DNA from: Fusobacterium sp.
Lineage (GTDB): Bacteria; Cyanobacteriota; Vampirovibrionia; Gastranaerophilales; Gastranaerophilaceae
DNA length: 33,478 nucleotides
Assembly (NCBI GenBank): GCA_023662905.1
Contig: JAMPIJ010000013.1
Coordinates: forward strand, 1 to 33,478
Reading direction: 5' to 3'
Shown: positions 8,301 to 14,729 of the stretch, piece after piece
Numbering within the stretch: the stretch's first letter is position 1
How the letters are laid out: every line of letters starts with the position of its first letter
Notes under the pieces: generated by a model
What the model was told of the DNA's origin: nothing
The model's database searches: none
Seen by the model: the letters and a program-made list of their open reading frames with translations, nothing else
Position numbers and translations under genes: made by a program

Positions 8301-8647
8301 GTGACAGGTTCTCAAAAGCACCTGAAAGCGTTGAGAACTTAATAAAACTTATCAAACTCAGACTGAGCGCAAGCAAGTGCAAAATTAAACTTATTCGCGA
8401 AACACCTGAAAACATCCGAATCTATTCGCCTTTCAACAAAATAGAATGGAGCCTGATTGCGCGCAAACTTTCACCTGAACTTTCCCGCTCGCTGAAATTC
8501 ACCATCGCACCGGCAACTTGCCAAGACGGTAATTCTATATTATTATTAGACAGTAGATATTCGAGCTTTATAGAAATTTACAACAAATTAACAGAACTAT
8601 TCTCATTAATAGAAAAAATCAGTAATGAATATAAGGAGGCACAATGA
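5312..8647 (+). CDS. mfd: Transcription-repair coupling factor
   Basis: An SF2 translocase that removes RNA polymerase stalled at lesions and recruits UvrA. The 1111 residues match the family. The N-terminal third is the UvrB-like damage-recognition part. The RNA polymerase interaction domain has the GEYVVHSVHGIGIYKG signature (about 430-445). Walker A is GDVGFGKTE (about 583-591) and the DEEH box is VIDEEHRFG (about 683-690). Motif VI is QLRGRVGRS. The C-terminal TRCF domain is complete. The start at 5312 has no clear Shine-Dalgarno sequence. An alternative ATG at 5351 also fits, since coupling to the upstream gene may suffice. The stop overlaps the next gene as ATGA. It is functionally linked to uvrC elsewhere in this window. 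Confidence 0.96.
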   Translation: MLNLTKGGNNPVYMNFARNLSCNLSFYISGLTSFARLVLLDRIKRLTKRKILFITASEQSALKYQNDLAKAFDIDAKILPYQSISMYEEISSNKYDYAEQISVLQEKPEVVIAPVKVFLEKFPTPEFFANNKIVIKKGDSLDLGELAADFVRLGYKRSTMVSDIGEFSIRGDIIDIYSLDKHALRIELWGDEVVDLRYFNNETQKSIEKIESAEILPMYKFIHETEDDERYFEGIEVYQSLYNKDFVSVLDYLKDYTLVFDESEEVYAKYEYFEANFVKAIQEEAEFREPLDGFNHFTSEEFRNKTMMFVKIAMDNFLNAEFDELVEFNSAVIANFEANIEKIAEYIKSKKDWQIVVATDYPERVKELMTEQGIFNLEYIPAIASFGTEIEEFKFVILTDRELFNKRNKEITTTKRSYYKEKPEFIESINDIKEGEYVVHSVHGIGIYKGLTHESFDGQLKDYLTIEYAGTDKLYIPAEQINQLCRYRGSGSIKPKLSRMGGKDWETVKTKVKKEVETVAYDLLKLYAKRKMQRGIQFQPDNNWQVEMEEAFEYTETPDQMRAINEVKADMESENPMDRLICGDVGFGKTEVAMRAIFKAVTSGKQAAVIVPTTILSLQHYQTISERFKPFGVNVEFLSRFKSAKEQKEVLKKMATGECDVVVGTHRLLQDSIIFKDLGLLVIDEEHRFGVRHKEKLKSFRENIDIISMSATPIPRTLYMSLSGIKDMSVINTPPKNRLPIKTYVGNWNENIVKNAITHELDREGQVFYLYNRVETIEEMKMQLQMLVPNARIAIGHGQMNEGVLEQVIVDFANHEYDILLATTIIENGIDIPNANTMIIHDADRFGLAQLYQLRGRVGRSQKQAYCYCLYKKTKEITKEATERLKAIKEFTTLGSGYQIAMRDVEIRGVGNILGTKQHGHMINVGFDTYCELLEETVQELQGNIREQEVQTIVDINVTAFIPDEWVGSKEQKMIEYKRLADVKNETELDYIVSEWRDRFSKAPESVENLIKLIKLRLSASKCKIKLIRETPENIRIYSPFNKIEWSLIARKLSPELSRSLKFTIAPATCQDGNSILLLDSRYSSFIEIYNKLTELFSLIEKISNEYKEAQ

Positions 8648-9780
8648 GAGGCAACAAAATCTTGACGACACTAGCGTTATCTGCACTTTTGTTCGCAGGC
8701 TGCGGCGTCAAAAATTCCGAAACCGCTATCACTGTTAACGGTGCGGCTATTACTAAAGGCGATATTGATGAAGCAATCAATGCACAAATTAAAAATTCAC
8801 CATTCACTAAAATGGGAATAGATATTAAAAATTCACAAAATGACTTCCTCTACCTTTTGACAAAAGACAGAGTGGTTAACGAACTTATTATTAAATCTTT
8901 AATCAACGAAGAATGCAACAAACGCGACATCACTGTTTCTAAAGATGAACAAGAACTCGCAATGGAAGATTTAATCAGCAAAATCGGTTCTAAAGAAAGA
9001 TTCAACGAATTCCTTAAACAAAGAGGAATCTCTAAAGAACAATTCAACAAAGATTTCAATCAAGAGTTGAGAATAAAAAAACTCGCTATGCAGCTTGATA
9101 ACACTCAAGTTACAGAAGCTGACGCTAAAAAATACTACAATTCAAATATTAAAAAATTCAAGTTCCCTGATAAAGTAAGAGCATCACACATTCTTATCTC
9201 AACAAATCCTTACGAAATCGAACAACATATCCGCGCTGACAAAGCTAACAAAAAGCTTACAGATGACGAAATTAAAGGCAAAGTTCAAGACGAACTCGCT
9301 GCAAGAAAAGTTAAAGCAGAAGAATTGTTGAAAACAGTTCAAGCTGACAAAACTCAATTCGCTAAACTCGCGAAAGAAAACTCAGAAGATAAAGGTTCTG
9401 CAGAACAAGGCGGCGACTTAGGCTTCTTCGCAGCAGTTGAAATGGTTCCTGAATTCAGCGGCGCAAGCTTCGCAACTAAACCGGGTAACATCTACAACAA
9501 AGTAGTTCAATCAAAATTCGGCTACCACATTATCTACGTTACAGATAGATCAGCCGCTGGACAATACCCGTTTGAAGCTGTTCAATACGAAATCACTAAC
9601 TATCTTCAAGCTCAAAAAGAAGTTAAAGCAATCGACAACCTAATCGAAGCAATGAAGAAAAATGCTCAAATCGAATATCTCGACAAAGAATACGATCCGG
9701 CAGGTATAAAAGAAGGAATTCAAAAAGAAATGAACTCTAACGAACCAATCATCGCTCCACCGGCTGAGCAAAAGAAATAA
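8644..9780 (+). CDS. PrsA/SurA-like peptidyl-prolyl isomerase lipoprotein
   Basis: A 378-residue exported foldase. The signal peptide ends in a lipobox (LLFAGC, Cys20), so it should be a lipoprotein on the outer face of the inner membrane or on the outer membrane. A SurA_N-like helical region spans about 25-165. A parvulin domain spans about 178-305, with VRASHILIS, then QGGDLGFF and FGYHIIYVTDR. A helical tail follows. It assists folding of secreted or outer-membrane proteins. ATGA overlap with mfd and the ribosome binding site GGAGG show it is the last gene of the operon. A strong terminator follows. The Lys/Asn-rich composition differs from the mfd just upstream but is normal for exported proteins. 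Confidence 0.9.
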   Translation: MRGNKILTTLALSALLFAGCGVKNSETAITVNGAAITKGDIDEAINAQIKNSPFTKMGIDIKNSQNDFLYLLTKDRVVNELIIKSLINEECNKRDITVSKDEQELAMEDLISKIGSKERFNEFLKQRGISKEQFNKDFNQELRIKKLAMQLDNTQVTEADAKKYYNSNIKKFKFPDKVRASHILISTNPYEIEQHIRADKANKKLTDDEIKGKVQDELAARKVKAEELLKTVQADKTQFAKLAKENSEDKGSAEQGGDLGFFAAVEMVPEFSGASFATKPGNIYNKVVQSKFGYHIIYVTDRSAAGQYPFEAVQYEITNYLQAQKEVKAIDNLIEAMKKNAQIEYLDKEYDPAGIKEGIQKEMNSNEPIIAPPAEQKK

Positions 9781-9784
9781 TTAA

Positions 9785-9819
9785 AAGGCCCGATTGAAAT
9801 TCAATCGGGCCTTACTTTT
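9785..9819. terminator. Bidirectional terminator
   Basis: An 11-bp stem GGCCCGATTGA/TCAATCGGGCC (9787-9811) with loop AAT, followed by T-rich sequence on the plus side and, through TTAAAA, on the minus side. It separates the convergent foldase and TPR genes. Confidence 0.85.
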
Positions 9820-9820
9820 T

Positions 9821-10921
9821 CTATCTTGGTAACGAAACTTTTCCTCTGAATACCGGATCTTCTTCATCCTCATCCAGTTCACTCTTGAATATTTTAAACG
9901 ATTTACAGGTTGAGAAGTTTTTCATAATCGCCTTATCCAATTCCTCTGTATAAACCATTTTTCCGTTAATATAAGTTATGCGCATAGTATCCGGATCGGG
10001 TGTATTTTTCAAATTCTCTACCATAGGATTAAGCTTTTCTGCCTCATAAACAGTACGAGAAACCTCTGACAAGATATCAAAAATATAACTTTGACGATTA
10101 GAGAATCCGTCGCTCGTTGTGATAAGCTCTGCCGCCTTTTGAAGTTCCTCGTGCGCTTCCTGATAGTGGTTAAGGTGCTTCAAAAGTATCGCAAGGTTAT
10201 AATGTGCCTCATAACTCATCGGAGAGAGCGCAATTGCTTTACAATAACCAAATCCGGCTTCACGCGTGTTTCCTAATAAATGATATGTAAGAGCAAGGTT
10301 ATAGCGAGCTTCATAACTCTCTTTCAAGATTTTTACCGCTGATTTATAAGCATCAAGCGCTTCCATCAAAAATCGTTTACGCAAAATATAATCGTCTTTG
10401 TCAGTATAAAGAGATTTTTGCTTGAATGCTATGCCTTTGTTATAAAAAGCATAACCCTTATTGGCCTTAGTACTTTTCTTGTTATCAAAAACCCACGGAA
10501 TATTCATCATCTTACGTTTTGTCTTGATAATCTCATCATACTGCGCAATAGCAGAGTCAAAATCCCCCATTTTCTCTGCAGAAACAATACCGTAATTCAT
10601 ACGCGCAACGATAAACTTAGGGTTATATTTTATTGCGTTTGAATAAGCCTCCAACGCCGCGTCGTAATCCTCATACAAGACATAAATGCTTCCCAAATTG
10701 TGCCACGCGCTGTAGTGCTGCGGATAAAGCGACAAACCTTGCTGATAAAGATCAATAGCTTTTTGCCACTTGCGAAGCTCCAACTCCTTATCACCTTTAT
10801 AAACAAGGTACATACCGCGCGCCTTGTTGACCTGTGTGTCAAAAAATTCCGGAAACAGGAACTTAACACCCAGTACCGCGAAAATTAAAGTTATGAAAAA
10901 TATTAGGCCTTTTAATTTCAT
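9821..10921 (-). CDS. Membrane-anchored TPR protein
   Basis: 366 residues. An N-terminal hydrophobic segment (about 4-24, GLIFFITLIFAVLGVKFLF) is likely an uncleaved anchor. Six or more TPR units follow between about 45 and 275, for example WQKAIDLYQQGLSLYPQHYSAWHNLGS and DYDAALEAYSNAIKYNPKF. Residues 275-366 lie outside the repeats and are charged near the end (ELDEDEEDP). TPRs hold partner proteins; which one is unknown. The start ATG at 10921 has no ribosome binding site. A TAAAAT box ends 6 nt upstream (10933-10928), the same spacing as at uvrC and the amidase, but the -35 is weak. It is separated from rpsP by a terminator. Confidence 0.85.
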   Translation of the reverse strand: MKLKGLIFFITLIFAVLGVKFLFPEFFDTQVNKARGMYLVYKGDKELELRKWQKAIDLYQQGLSLYPQHYSAWHNLGSIYVLYEDYDAALEAYSNAIKYNPKFIVARMNYGIVSAEKMGDFDSAIAQYDEIIKTKRKMMNIPWVFDNKKSTKANKGYAFYNKGIAFKQKSLYTDKDDYILRKRFLMEALDAYKSAVKILKESYEARYNLALTYHLLGNTREAGFGYCKAIALSPMSYEAHYNLAILLKHLNHYQEAHEELQKAAELITTSDGFSNRQSYIFDILSEVSRTVYEAEKLNPMVENLKNTPDPDTMRITYINGKMVYTEELDKAIMKNFSTCKSFKIFKSELDEDEEDPVFRGKVSLPR

Positions 10922-10972
10922 AAGGGAATTTTACCGCAAAATTTCGATTTCGACATCGTGTATAAATACGAA

Positions 10973-11006
10973 AAAAAGACGCATGGTTTCCACCATGCGC
11001 CTTTTT
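10973..11006. terminator. Terminator downstream of rpsP
   Basis: The stem CGCATGGT (10980-10987)/ACCATGCG (10992-10999) with loop TTCC has T runs on both strands (seven T on the minus strand). It ends the rpsP transcript. Confidence 0.85.
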
Positions 11007-11022
11007 AAATATTGTATAAGAA

Positions 11023-11391
11023 CTATGCTTCAACTGGAGCTTCAGCTTCTTCAACCGCTTTAGCTGCAGCTTCTGCTGCTGCTTTTTCTTCAGCTTCTTT
11101 TTTAGCTTGAGCTTTTTTAGAAAGTTTAACAGTTTCTTTCTTTTTGTAGTTCAAAGTACCGTCAGCGTTGCAGTTAGCCATTAAGAACTTAACTGTATCT
11201 GTAGGTTGAGCGCCTTTTTTAACCCAATCTTGAGCAGCTGCGATATCCAATTGCATAACTTTTGTTTTAGGGTTGTAGTGACCAAGTTCTTGAACAGGTC
11301 TGCCTTCACGTTTAGTTGTAGAATTGATAACGATAATTCTGTATGTAGGGTTCTTTTTAGCGCCTAATCTTTTTAATCTTATTTTTAACAT
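11023..11391 (-). CDS. rpsP: 30S ribosomal protein bS16 with Ala/Glu-rich tail
   Basis: A small-subunit protein needed for 30S assembly. The N-terminal 80 residues match bS16: LKIRLKRLGAKKNPTYRIIV, then GRPVQELGHYNP and an AAAQDWVKKGAQPTDTVK-like segment. A tail of about 35 residues, rich in Lys, Ala and Glu, makes the protein 122 residues against a usual 80-90. Such tails occur in several phyla. The ribosome binding site is AAGGAA. The common neighbours rimM and trmD are not next to it. It has its own promoter and terminator, so it is monocistronic. Confidence 0.96.
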   Translation of the reverse strand: MLKIRLKRLGAKKNPTYRIIVINSTTKREGRPVQELGHYNPKTKVMQLDIAAAQDWVKKGAQPTDTVKFLMANCNADGTLNYKKKETVKLSKKAQAKKEAEEKAAAEAAAKAVEEAEAPVEA

Positions 11392-11524
11392 TGTTTAAAT
11401 TTCCTTCTTTTAATTGTATCTATGCCGAAACCCCTGCCGCCGCTTGCCTGAGCCTCTTGATAAGAACAGCGAGGAAACCATTCCTATCCACAGATATTAC
11501 AACATAAAGATAATCCCTTGTAAA
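11392..11524 (-). promoter_or_regulatory. rpsP promoter and leader of about 100 nt
   Basis: On the minus strand: TTTACA (11524-11519), a 17-nt spacer, TGTAAT (11501-11496). The predicted leader runs from about 11489 to 11392 and is more GC-rich than its surroundings near 11430-11485. It can form AGGAA-TGGT-TTCCT followed by a CCTC/GAGG-closed hairpin. A ribosomal-protein leader that senses S16 or another protein is possible, but no known class is recognised. Confidence 0.45.
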
Positions 11525-11541
11525 GCGCTTTCGCACACACT

Positions 11542-11557
11542 TTGTTAACAATTGTAA
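11542..11557. repeat. 16-bp motif shared with the uvrC promoter (copy 2)
   Basis: Identical to 1789-1804 (TTGTTAACAATTGTAA). Here it lies between the divergent promoters of rpsP and the 135-aa gene, about 18 bp upstream of the rpsP -35 box. Confidence 0.35.
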
Positions 11558-11582
11558 CAATACAACTTAAAACCCTAAAGTT

Positions 11583-11610
11583 TTGACTTTAGGATACCGA
11601 AAGTTAAAAT
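11583..11610 (+). promoter_or_regulatory. Promoter of the 135-aa gene
   Basis: TTGACT (11583-11588), a 16-nt spacer, TAAAAT (11605-11610). A small inverted repeat CCTAAAG/CTTTAGG (11573-11593) overlaps the -35 and could be an operator. Confidence 0.55.
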
Positions 11611-11645
11611 GTGAGTAAAAGACAAATTAGAAAAGGAGGCCAATT

Positions 11646-12053
11646 ATGGTCAGCGTAAACGGAAATTATGACAAAGGAAACTATTTCTTTACAAAAGACA
11701 TTGTAAAGAAAGAAATTAAAGAGGACAAAGTAGAAAAGGCTGTTGTAGAGGAAAAACAACAAGAATTTAAAGAACGCGGCGAAGAACTTTTGACCGCAGG
11801 TATGTACGGCAAGACTATAAATATGCTTACCCTGAAAAACAAACTCGATCAGGAAACAGCTGACGAGTTGAGTGAAATGTTCGCAATGGCGGGGATTTCA
11901 CACAGATTGCCGACAGCGTCTGAATACGCACGAATTGCGGGTTCAACAAAAACGGCAATGGAACAGTTCACTTCTTTTGAAACAGAAAAACATATCGAAA
12001 TGTTATTCAACTCAAAAGCAATGGACTTTCTTGCAGAAGAAACTTTATTTTAA
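11646..12053 (+). CDS. Small protein of unknown function
   Basis: 135 residues, soluble, with no signal peptide. Residues 20-50 are a Lys/Glu-rich helix (IVKKEIKEDKVEKAVVEEKQ). Residues about 50-130 are a more ordinary globular or helical part, with LLTAGMYGKTINMLTLKNK and FAMAGISHRLPTASEYARIAG. The ribosome binding site AGGAGG is strong. It has its own promoter and terminator. I do not recognise it. Its strong expression signals and small size suggest an abundant structural or accessory protein. Confidence 0.8.
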   Translation: MVSVNGNYDKGNYFFTKDIVKKEIKEDKVEKAVVEEKQQEFKERGEELLTAGMYGKTINMLTLKNKLDQETADELSEMFAMAGISHRLPTASEYARIAGSTKTAMEQFTSFETEKHIEMLFNSKAMDFLAEETLF

Positions 12054-12090
12054 ACTTTTTCTAATTTACTCACACACACAAATTTTTCAA

Positions 12091-12110
12091 GCGGGCAATG
12101 CCCGCTTTTT
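12091..12110 (+). terminator. Rho-independent terminator
   Basis: GCGGGC-AAT-GCCCGC (12091-12105) followed by TTTTTATTTTT. It ends the 135-aa gene. Confidence 0.85.
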
Positions 12111-12241
12111 ATTTTTGCCACCATTGATACACATAAAAACATAGTTTCCCCCCCCTTTGTAACATGACCATTTCGACTAAGGCTGCAGGAGGAGGACTAG
12201 TATTGGCACTCGACACATCAAAAACACCCGAAAGAATGCTT
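12111..12241. other. Patch with C8 tract and a strong but isolated Shine-Dalgarno
   Basis: The segment holds a run of 8 C (12148-12155) and then GGAGGAGG (12188-12195). The latter is followed 7 nt on by TTG, opening an 18-codon frame (MALDTSKTPERM..., stop at 12257-12259). An in-frame ATG at 12164 extends it to 31 codons. The frame ends inside the 3' end of the opposing gene. It looks like the 5' stump of a gene whose remainder is gone. There is no resemblance I can name. Confidence 0.3.
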
Positions 12242-12520
12242 TTATACTTGAACATCTAATGTTTTGTCATTACTAACAGCTTGAAGAATTTTTTCCTGTC
12301 CTTGCAATATTTTTGTCTGATTTTCAATAATCTGTGCCTGATTTTTATAGATTACATTTTGGTTTGCAATAACTGTATCAAGCATAATATTATTGCGGGC
12401 TGTTGTTCTTACACTTAACTCCTGCGGAGATTTAATTAAATTCGTCCAAATCACCGGTGTTTCATGATTTATTTCTTTAATTCTAGCCTTTACCATATCT
12501 GACGAAATTCCGTTTATCAT
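12242..12520 (-). CDS. Small helical protein of unknown function
   Basis: 92 residues starting MINGISSDMVKARIKEI. ATG 12520 is preferred because AAAGGAGT lies 11 nt upstream; an upstream in-frame start would overlap that site. A mid part with TTARNNIMLDTVIANQNV is followed by a helix with Gln/Asn heptad character (IYKNQAQIIENQTKILQGQEKILQ). No membrane segment. The protein resembles short coiled-coil accessory proteins. No family is recognised. Its neighbours are a decayed patch on both sides, so it may be part of a small acquired segment. Confidence 0.6.
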   Translation of the reverse strand: MINGISSDMVKARIKEINHETPVIWTNLIKSPQELSVRTTARNNIMLDTVIANQNVIYKNQAQIIENQTKILQGQEKILQAVSNDKTLDVQV

Positions 12521-12550
12521 AATAAATAATACTCCTTTCAAATTCTATAA

Positions 12551-12745
12551 CGTATAAACACATATTTTTTTGCTATAAATTATACACAAAGGTTTTATAA
12601 TAAAAATCTAATTGACCTGCAAACAAATGATTACTGGTCAGGACAGGTTGTAGGCCAAGATGCGTGGGGCGTAAAGATGCAAGCCGGTACACGTGATATA
12701 AAACCGTATGATACAACTAGATATGTCAGATGTATTAAACGTTAA
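12551..12745 (+). pseudogene. Remnant: C-terminal end of a DUF1566-like surface or pilin-type protein
   Basis: An open frame without start or ribosome binding site encodes ...NDYWSGQVVGQDAWGVKM, then about 14 residues and TTRYVRCIKR, stop at 12743-12745. The pattern W-S (about ten residues) A-W-x-V and a terminal YVRCxR is typical of the C-terminus of DUF1566/Lcl-type domains, found on many secreted and pilin-like proteins. Nothing upstream in the window supplies the rest. The stop overlaps the stop of the convergent SMR gene. I infer a deletion that removed the 5' part. Confidence 0.55.
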
Positions 12746-13059
12746 TGCCCAAGTTTAAGCAGCACAACTCCGGCGATGATAAAAAATACGCCAAGGCAGC
12801 GGAGCATACTTAAACTATCATTAAAGAATGTGACACCTATCAAAAAAGTACAGGTTGCACCAATTCCGGTCCAGACAGCGTAAGCCGTTCCGACCGGAAT
12901 TTCTTTTTGCGCAATGTAAAGGAATACACCGCTCAATGTCATCGCAATAATAGCAAAGATTATCCATAGAATTTTATAATCTGTTGTCGCAGCAAGTTTA
13001 AAGCCTAACGGCCAGCCGACTTCAAAAATTGCGGCGATAAAAAGATAAAACCAGGCCAT
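12742..13059 (-). CDS. Small multidrug resistance family transporter (SugE/Gdx type)
   Basis: A 105-residue inner-membrane exporter with four hydrophobic helices that works as a dual-topology dimer. Glu13 (FEVGW) is the proton- and substrate-binding residue. Trp16 and the YAVWTGIGA segment (Trp63) match the Gdx/SugE branch, which exports guanidinium and small quaternary ammonium ions, better than EmrE. The start at 13059 is chosen because its ATG overlaps the glmU stop as TAATG, and the conserved protein starts MAWFYLFIA. An ATG 15 nt upstream is possible. It is last in the amidase-gloA-glmU operon. There is no guanidine riboswitch directly upstream. Confidence 0.9.
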   Translation of the reverse strand: MAWFYLFIAAIFEVGWPLGFKLAATTDYKILWIIFAIIAMTLSGVFLYIAQKEIPVGTAYAVWTGIGATCTFLIGVTFFNDSLSMLRCLGVFFIIAGVVLLKLGH

Positions 13060-14327
13060 TATCCTTTTACCCATCCTTCGATAACTTTCAAAACGCCGCG
13101 GGTAAGCGCTAAAGCGCGTGCCGGAACATTTTTGGTAATAACGCTTCCTGCGCCCACATTTGCGCCCTCTTCTACTGTTACAGGCGCTACAAGGACGGTG
13201 TTTGAACCGATTTTCACGTTGTCGCGTAAAACAGTTTTAGACTTAACTTTTGTGAGCGGGTTGTAGTTTGCGGTAATTGTTCCTGCACCGATGTTGATGT
13301 TTGACCCGAGTTCGCTGTCGCCGATATATGAAAGGTGGCAGGCGTTTGTGTGAGAACCAATTTTTGCCTTTTTAACTTCTACGAAGTTCCCGATTTTAAC
13401 GTCATCAGCGATTTCAACGTCCCCTCTAAGGTGCGCAAAAGGCCCGATTTTGCAACGCTGACCGATTTTATTATTAGAACCCTCAATATAAGTTGACGGG
13501 AAAACAATTGTATCGGCGCCGATTTCGGTATCTTGACTAATCCAAGTTGATGCAGGGTCAACGATTGTTACACCAGAAACCATAAGTTCATGAAGTTTAC
13601 GTTGGTTCATCAAACGTGTTGCGGTTGCGAGGTTTTCGCGTGAATTAATACCATAAATCTCGTCGCTATCTTCCAAAATACTTGCCTGAACAGAAAGCCC
13701 TTGACGGTTTGCCCATTCAATAATATCTGTCAAGTAGTATTCACCTTGAGCGTTTGAAGAAGTCAATTGTGAGAACGCAGGTTTAATTTTAGCCCAGTTG
13801 AGGCAATAAATTCCGGCGTTAACTTCTTTTACGGCTTTTTGAGCGGCATCAGCGTCTTTTTCTTCAACGATTTTTTCTAAAGCGCCATTAGCAGAGCGGA
13901 TAATTCTGCCGTAGTTTGTAGGGTTTTCAAAAATCGTACTCATAACAGTAAGGTCGGCGCCGGATTTAATATGTTCGTCGACGAAGTTTTTCATAGTTTC
14001 TTCGCGCACAAGCGGAGTGTCGCCGCAAAGGATTACGACAAGCCCATCGAAATTTTCAAGATTCGGACAAACCATAGAAACCGCGTGGCCGGTGCCGAGT
14101 TGGGGGGTTTGAAGAACAGTTTTTGCAAACGAATAGTTTTTATTAACGAATTCTGTAACCTCTTCAGCCTTGTGTCCTACGATTACAAACGCTTCTGACG
14201 CGAATTTTACGCTGTCTAAAACGTACCCAAGAAGAGTTTTGTCAAAAATTTTATGTAAAACCTTAGGGGTTTCGGATTTCATACGGGTGCCTTTGCCGGC
14301 CGCCAAAATTACTGATTTTATTTCCAT
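13059..14327 (-). CDS. glmU: Bifunctional GlmU: GlcN-1-P acetyltransferase / GlcNAc-1-P uridyltransferase
   Basis: It makes UDP-GlcNAc, the substrate of MurA in this same window, in two steps. The N-terminal pyrophosphorylase has LAAGKGTRMKSETPKVLHK (residues about 6-24), then QLGTGHAV and LCGDTPL. From about residue 240 to the end is a left-handed beta-helix of hexapeptide repeats. It includes CHLSYIGDSELGSNINIGAGT, with the acetyltransferase His. The 422 residues are slightly short of the usual 450-460, at the C-terminus. The ATG at 14327 overlaps the gloA stop (TAATG) and has AGGTGA upstream. A TTG two codons earlier is less likely. Confidence 0.95.
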   Translation of the reverse strand: MEIKSVILAAGKGTRMKSETPKVLHKIFDKTLLGYVLDSVKFASEAFVIVGHKAEEVTEFVNKNYSFAKTVLQTPQLGTGHAVSMVCPNLENFDGLVVILCGDTPLVREETMKNFVDEHIKSGADLTVMSTIFENPTNYGRIIRSANGALEKIVEEKDADAAQKAVKEVNAGIYCLNWAKIKPAFSQLTSSNAQGEYYLTDIIEWANRQGLSVQASILEDSDEIYGINSRENLATATRLMNQRKLHELMVSGVTIVDPASTWISQDTEIGADTIVFPSTYIEGSNNKIGQRCKIGPFAHLRGDVEIADDVKIGNFVEVKKAKIGSHTNACHLSYIGDSELGSNINIGAGTITANYNPLTKVKSKTVLRDNVKIGSNTVLVAPVTVEEGANVGAGSVITKNVPARALALTRGVLKVIEGWVKG

Positions 14328-14710
14328 TACCAAATCACCTTTTCTATTAATTCAATTTCATTACCGTCAGGGTCTTTTACAAATGCAATTCTTGTTCCTT
14401 TGCCATTCAAATCAAATGGTTCGTACAAATATTCATAACCTGCGTCGTGAAGTTTCTTGCCAAACTCCTCAAGTGACTCAACCTTGAACGCAAAATGACC
14501 GAAGCAAGTGCCGTTTTCGTAACCGTTTTCAGGAGTTTCGTCGTTGTAAGTCAATTCAATCTGACAGGTATCTTCTTCGTCTGTCAAAAAATAAAGCCAG
14601 CAATCATCAAGACGCTTTTTGTGATCAAACTTCATATTCAAAACTTTTGTGTAAAAATCCATTGATTTATCAATGTCTTTCACCCTAATCATTGTATGTA
14701 AAAATTTCAT
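14327..14710 (-). CDS. gloA: Glyoxalase I (lactoylglutathione lyase) family
   Basis: A 127-residue vicinal-oxygen-chelate enzyme. The family turns the methylglyoxal-thiol hemithioacetal into lactoyl-thiol. The four metal positions are present: His5 (FLHTMIRV), Glu52 (QIELTYN), His72 (GHFAFKV) and Glu120 (GNEIELIE). The start is ATG 14710, with AGGGGA 4-5 nt upstream; an earlier in-frame ATG at 14743 would run into the amidase gene. It sits between the amidase and glmU genes with 19 nt and TAATG spacing. The link to the wall genes may be no more than cotranscription. Confidence 0.92.
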   Translation of the reverse strand: MKFLHTMIRVKDIDKSMDFYTKVLNMKFDHKKRLDDCWLYFLTDEEDTCQIELTYNDETPENGYENGTCFGHFAFKVESLEEFGKKLHDAGYEYLYEPFDLNGKGTRIAFVKDPDGNEIELIEKVIW

Positions 14711-14729
14711 AAAATCCCCTTTCGCAAAC

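Noticed and set aside
12742-13059. Guanidine riboswitch control of the Gdx-like exporter
   Set aside because: The gene overlaps glmU and has no leader of its own, so no riboswitch fits there.
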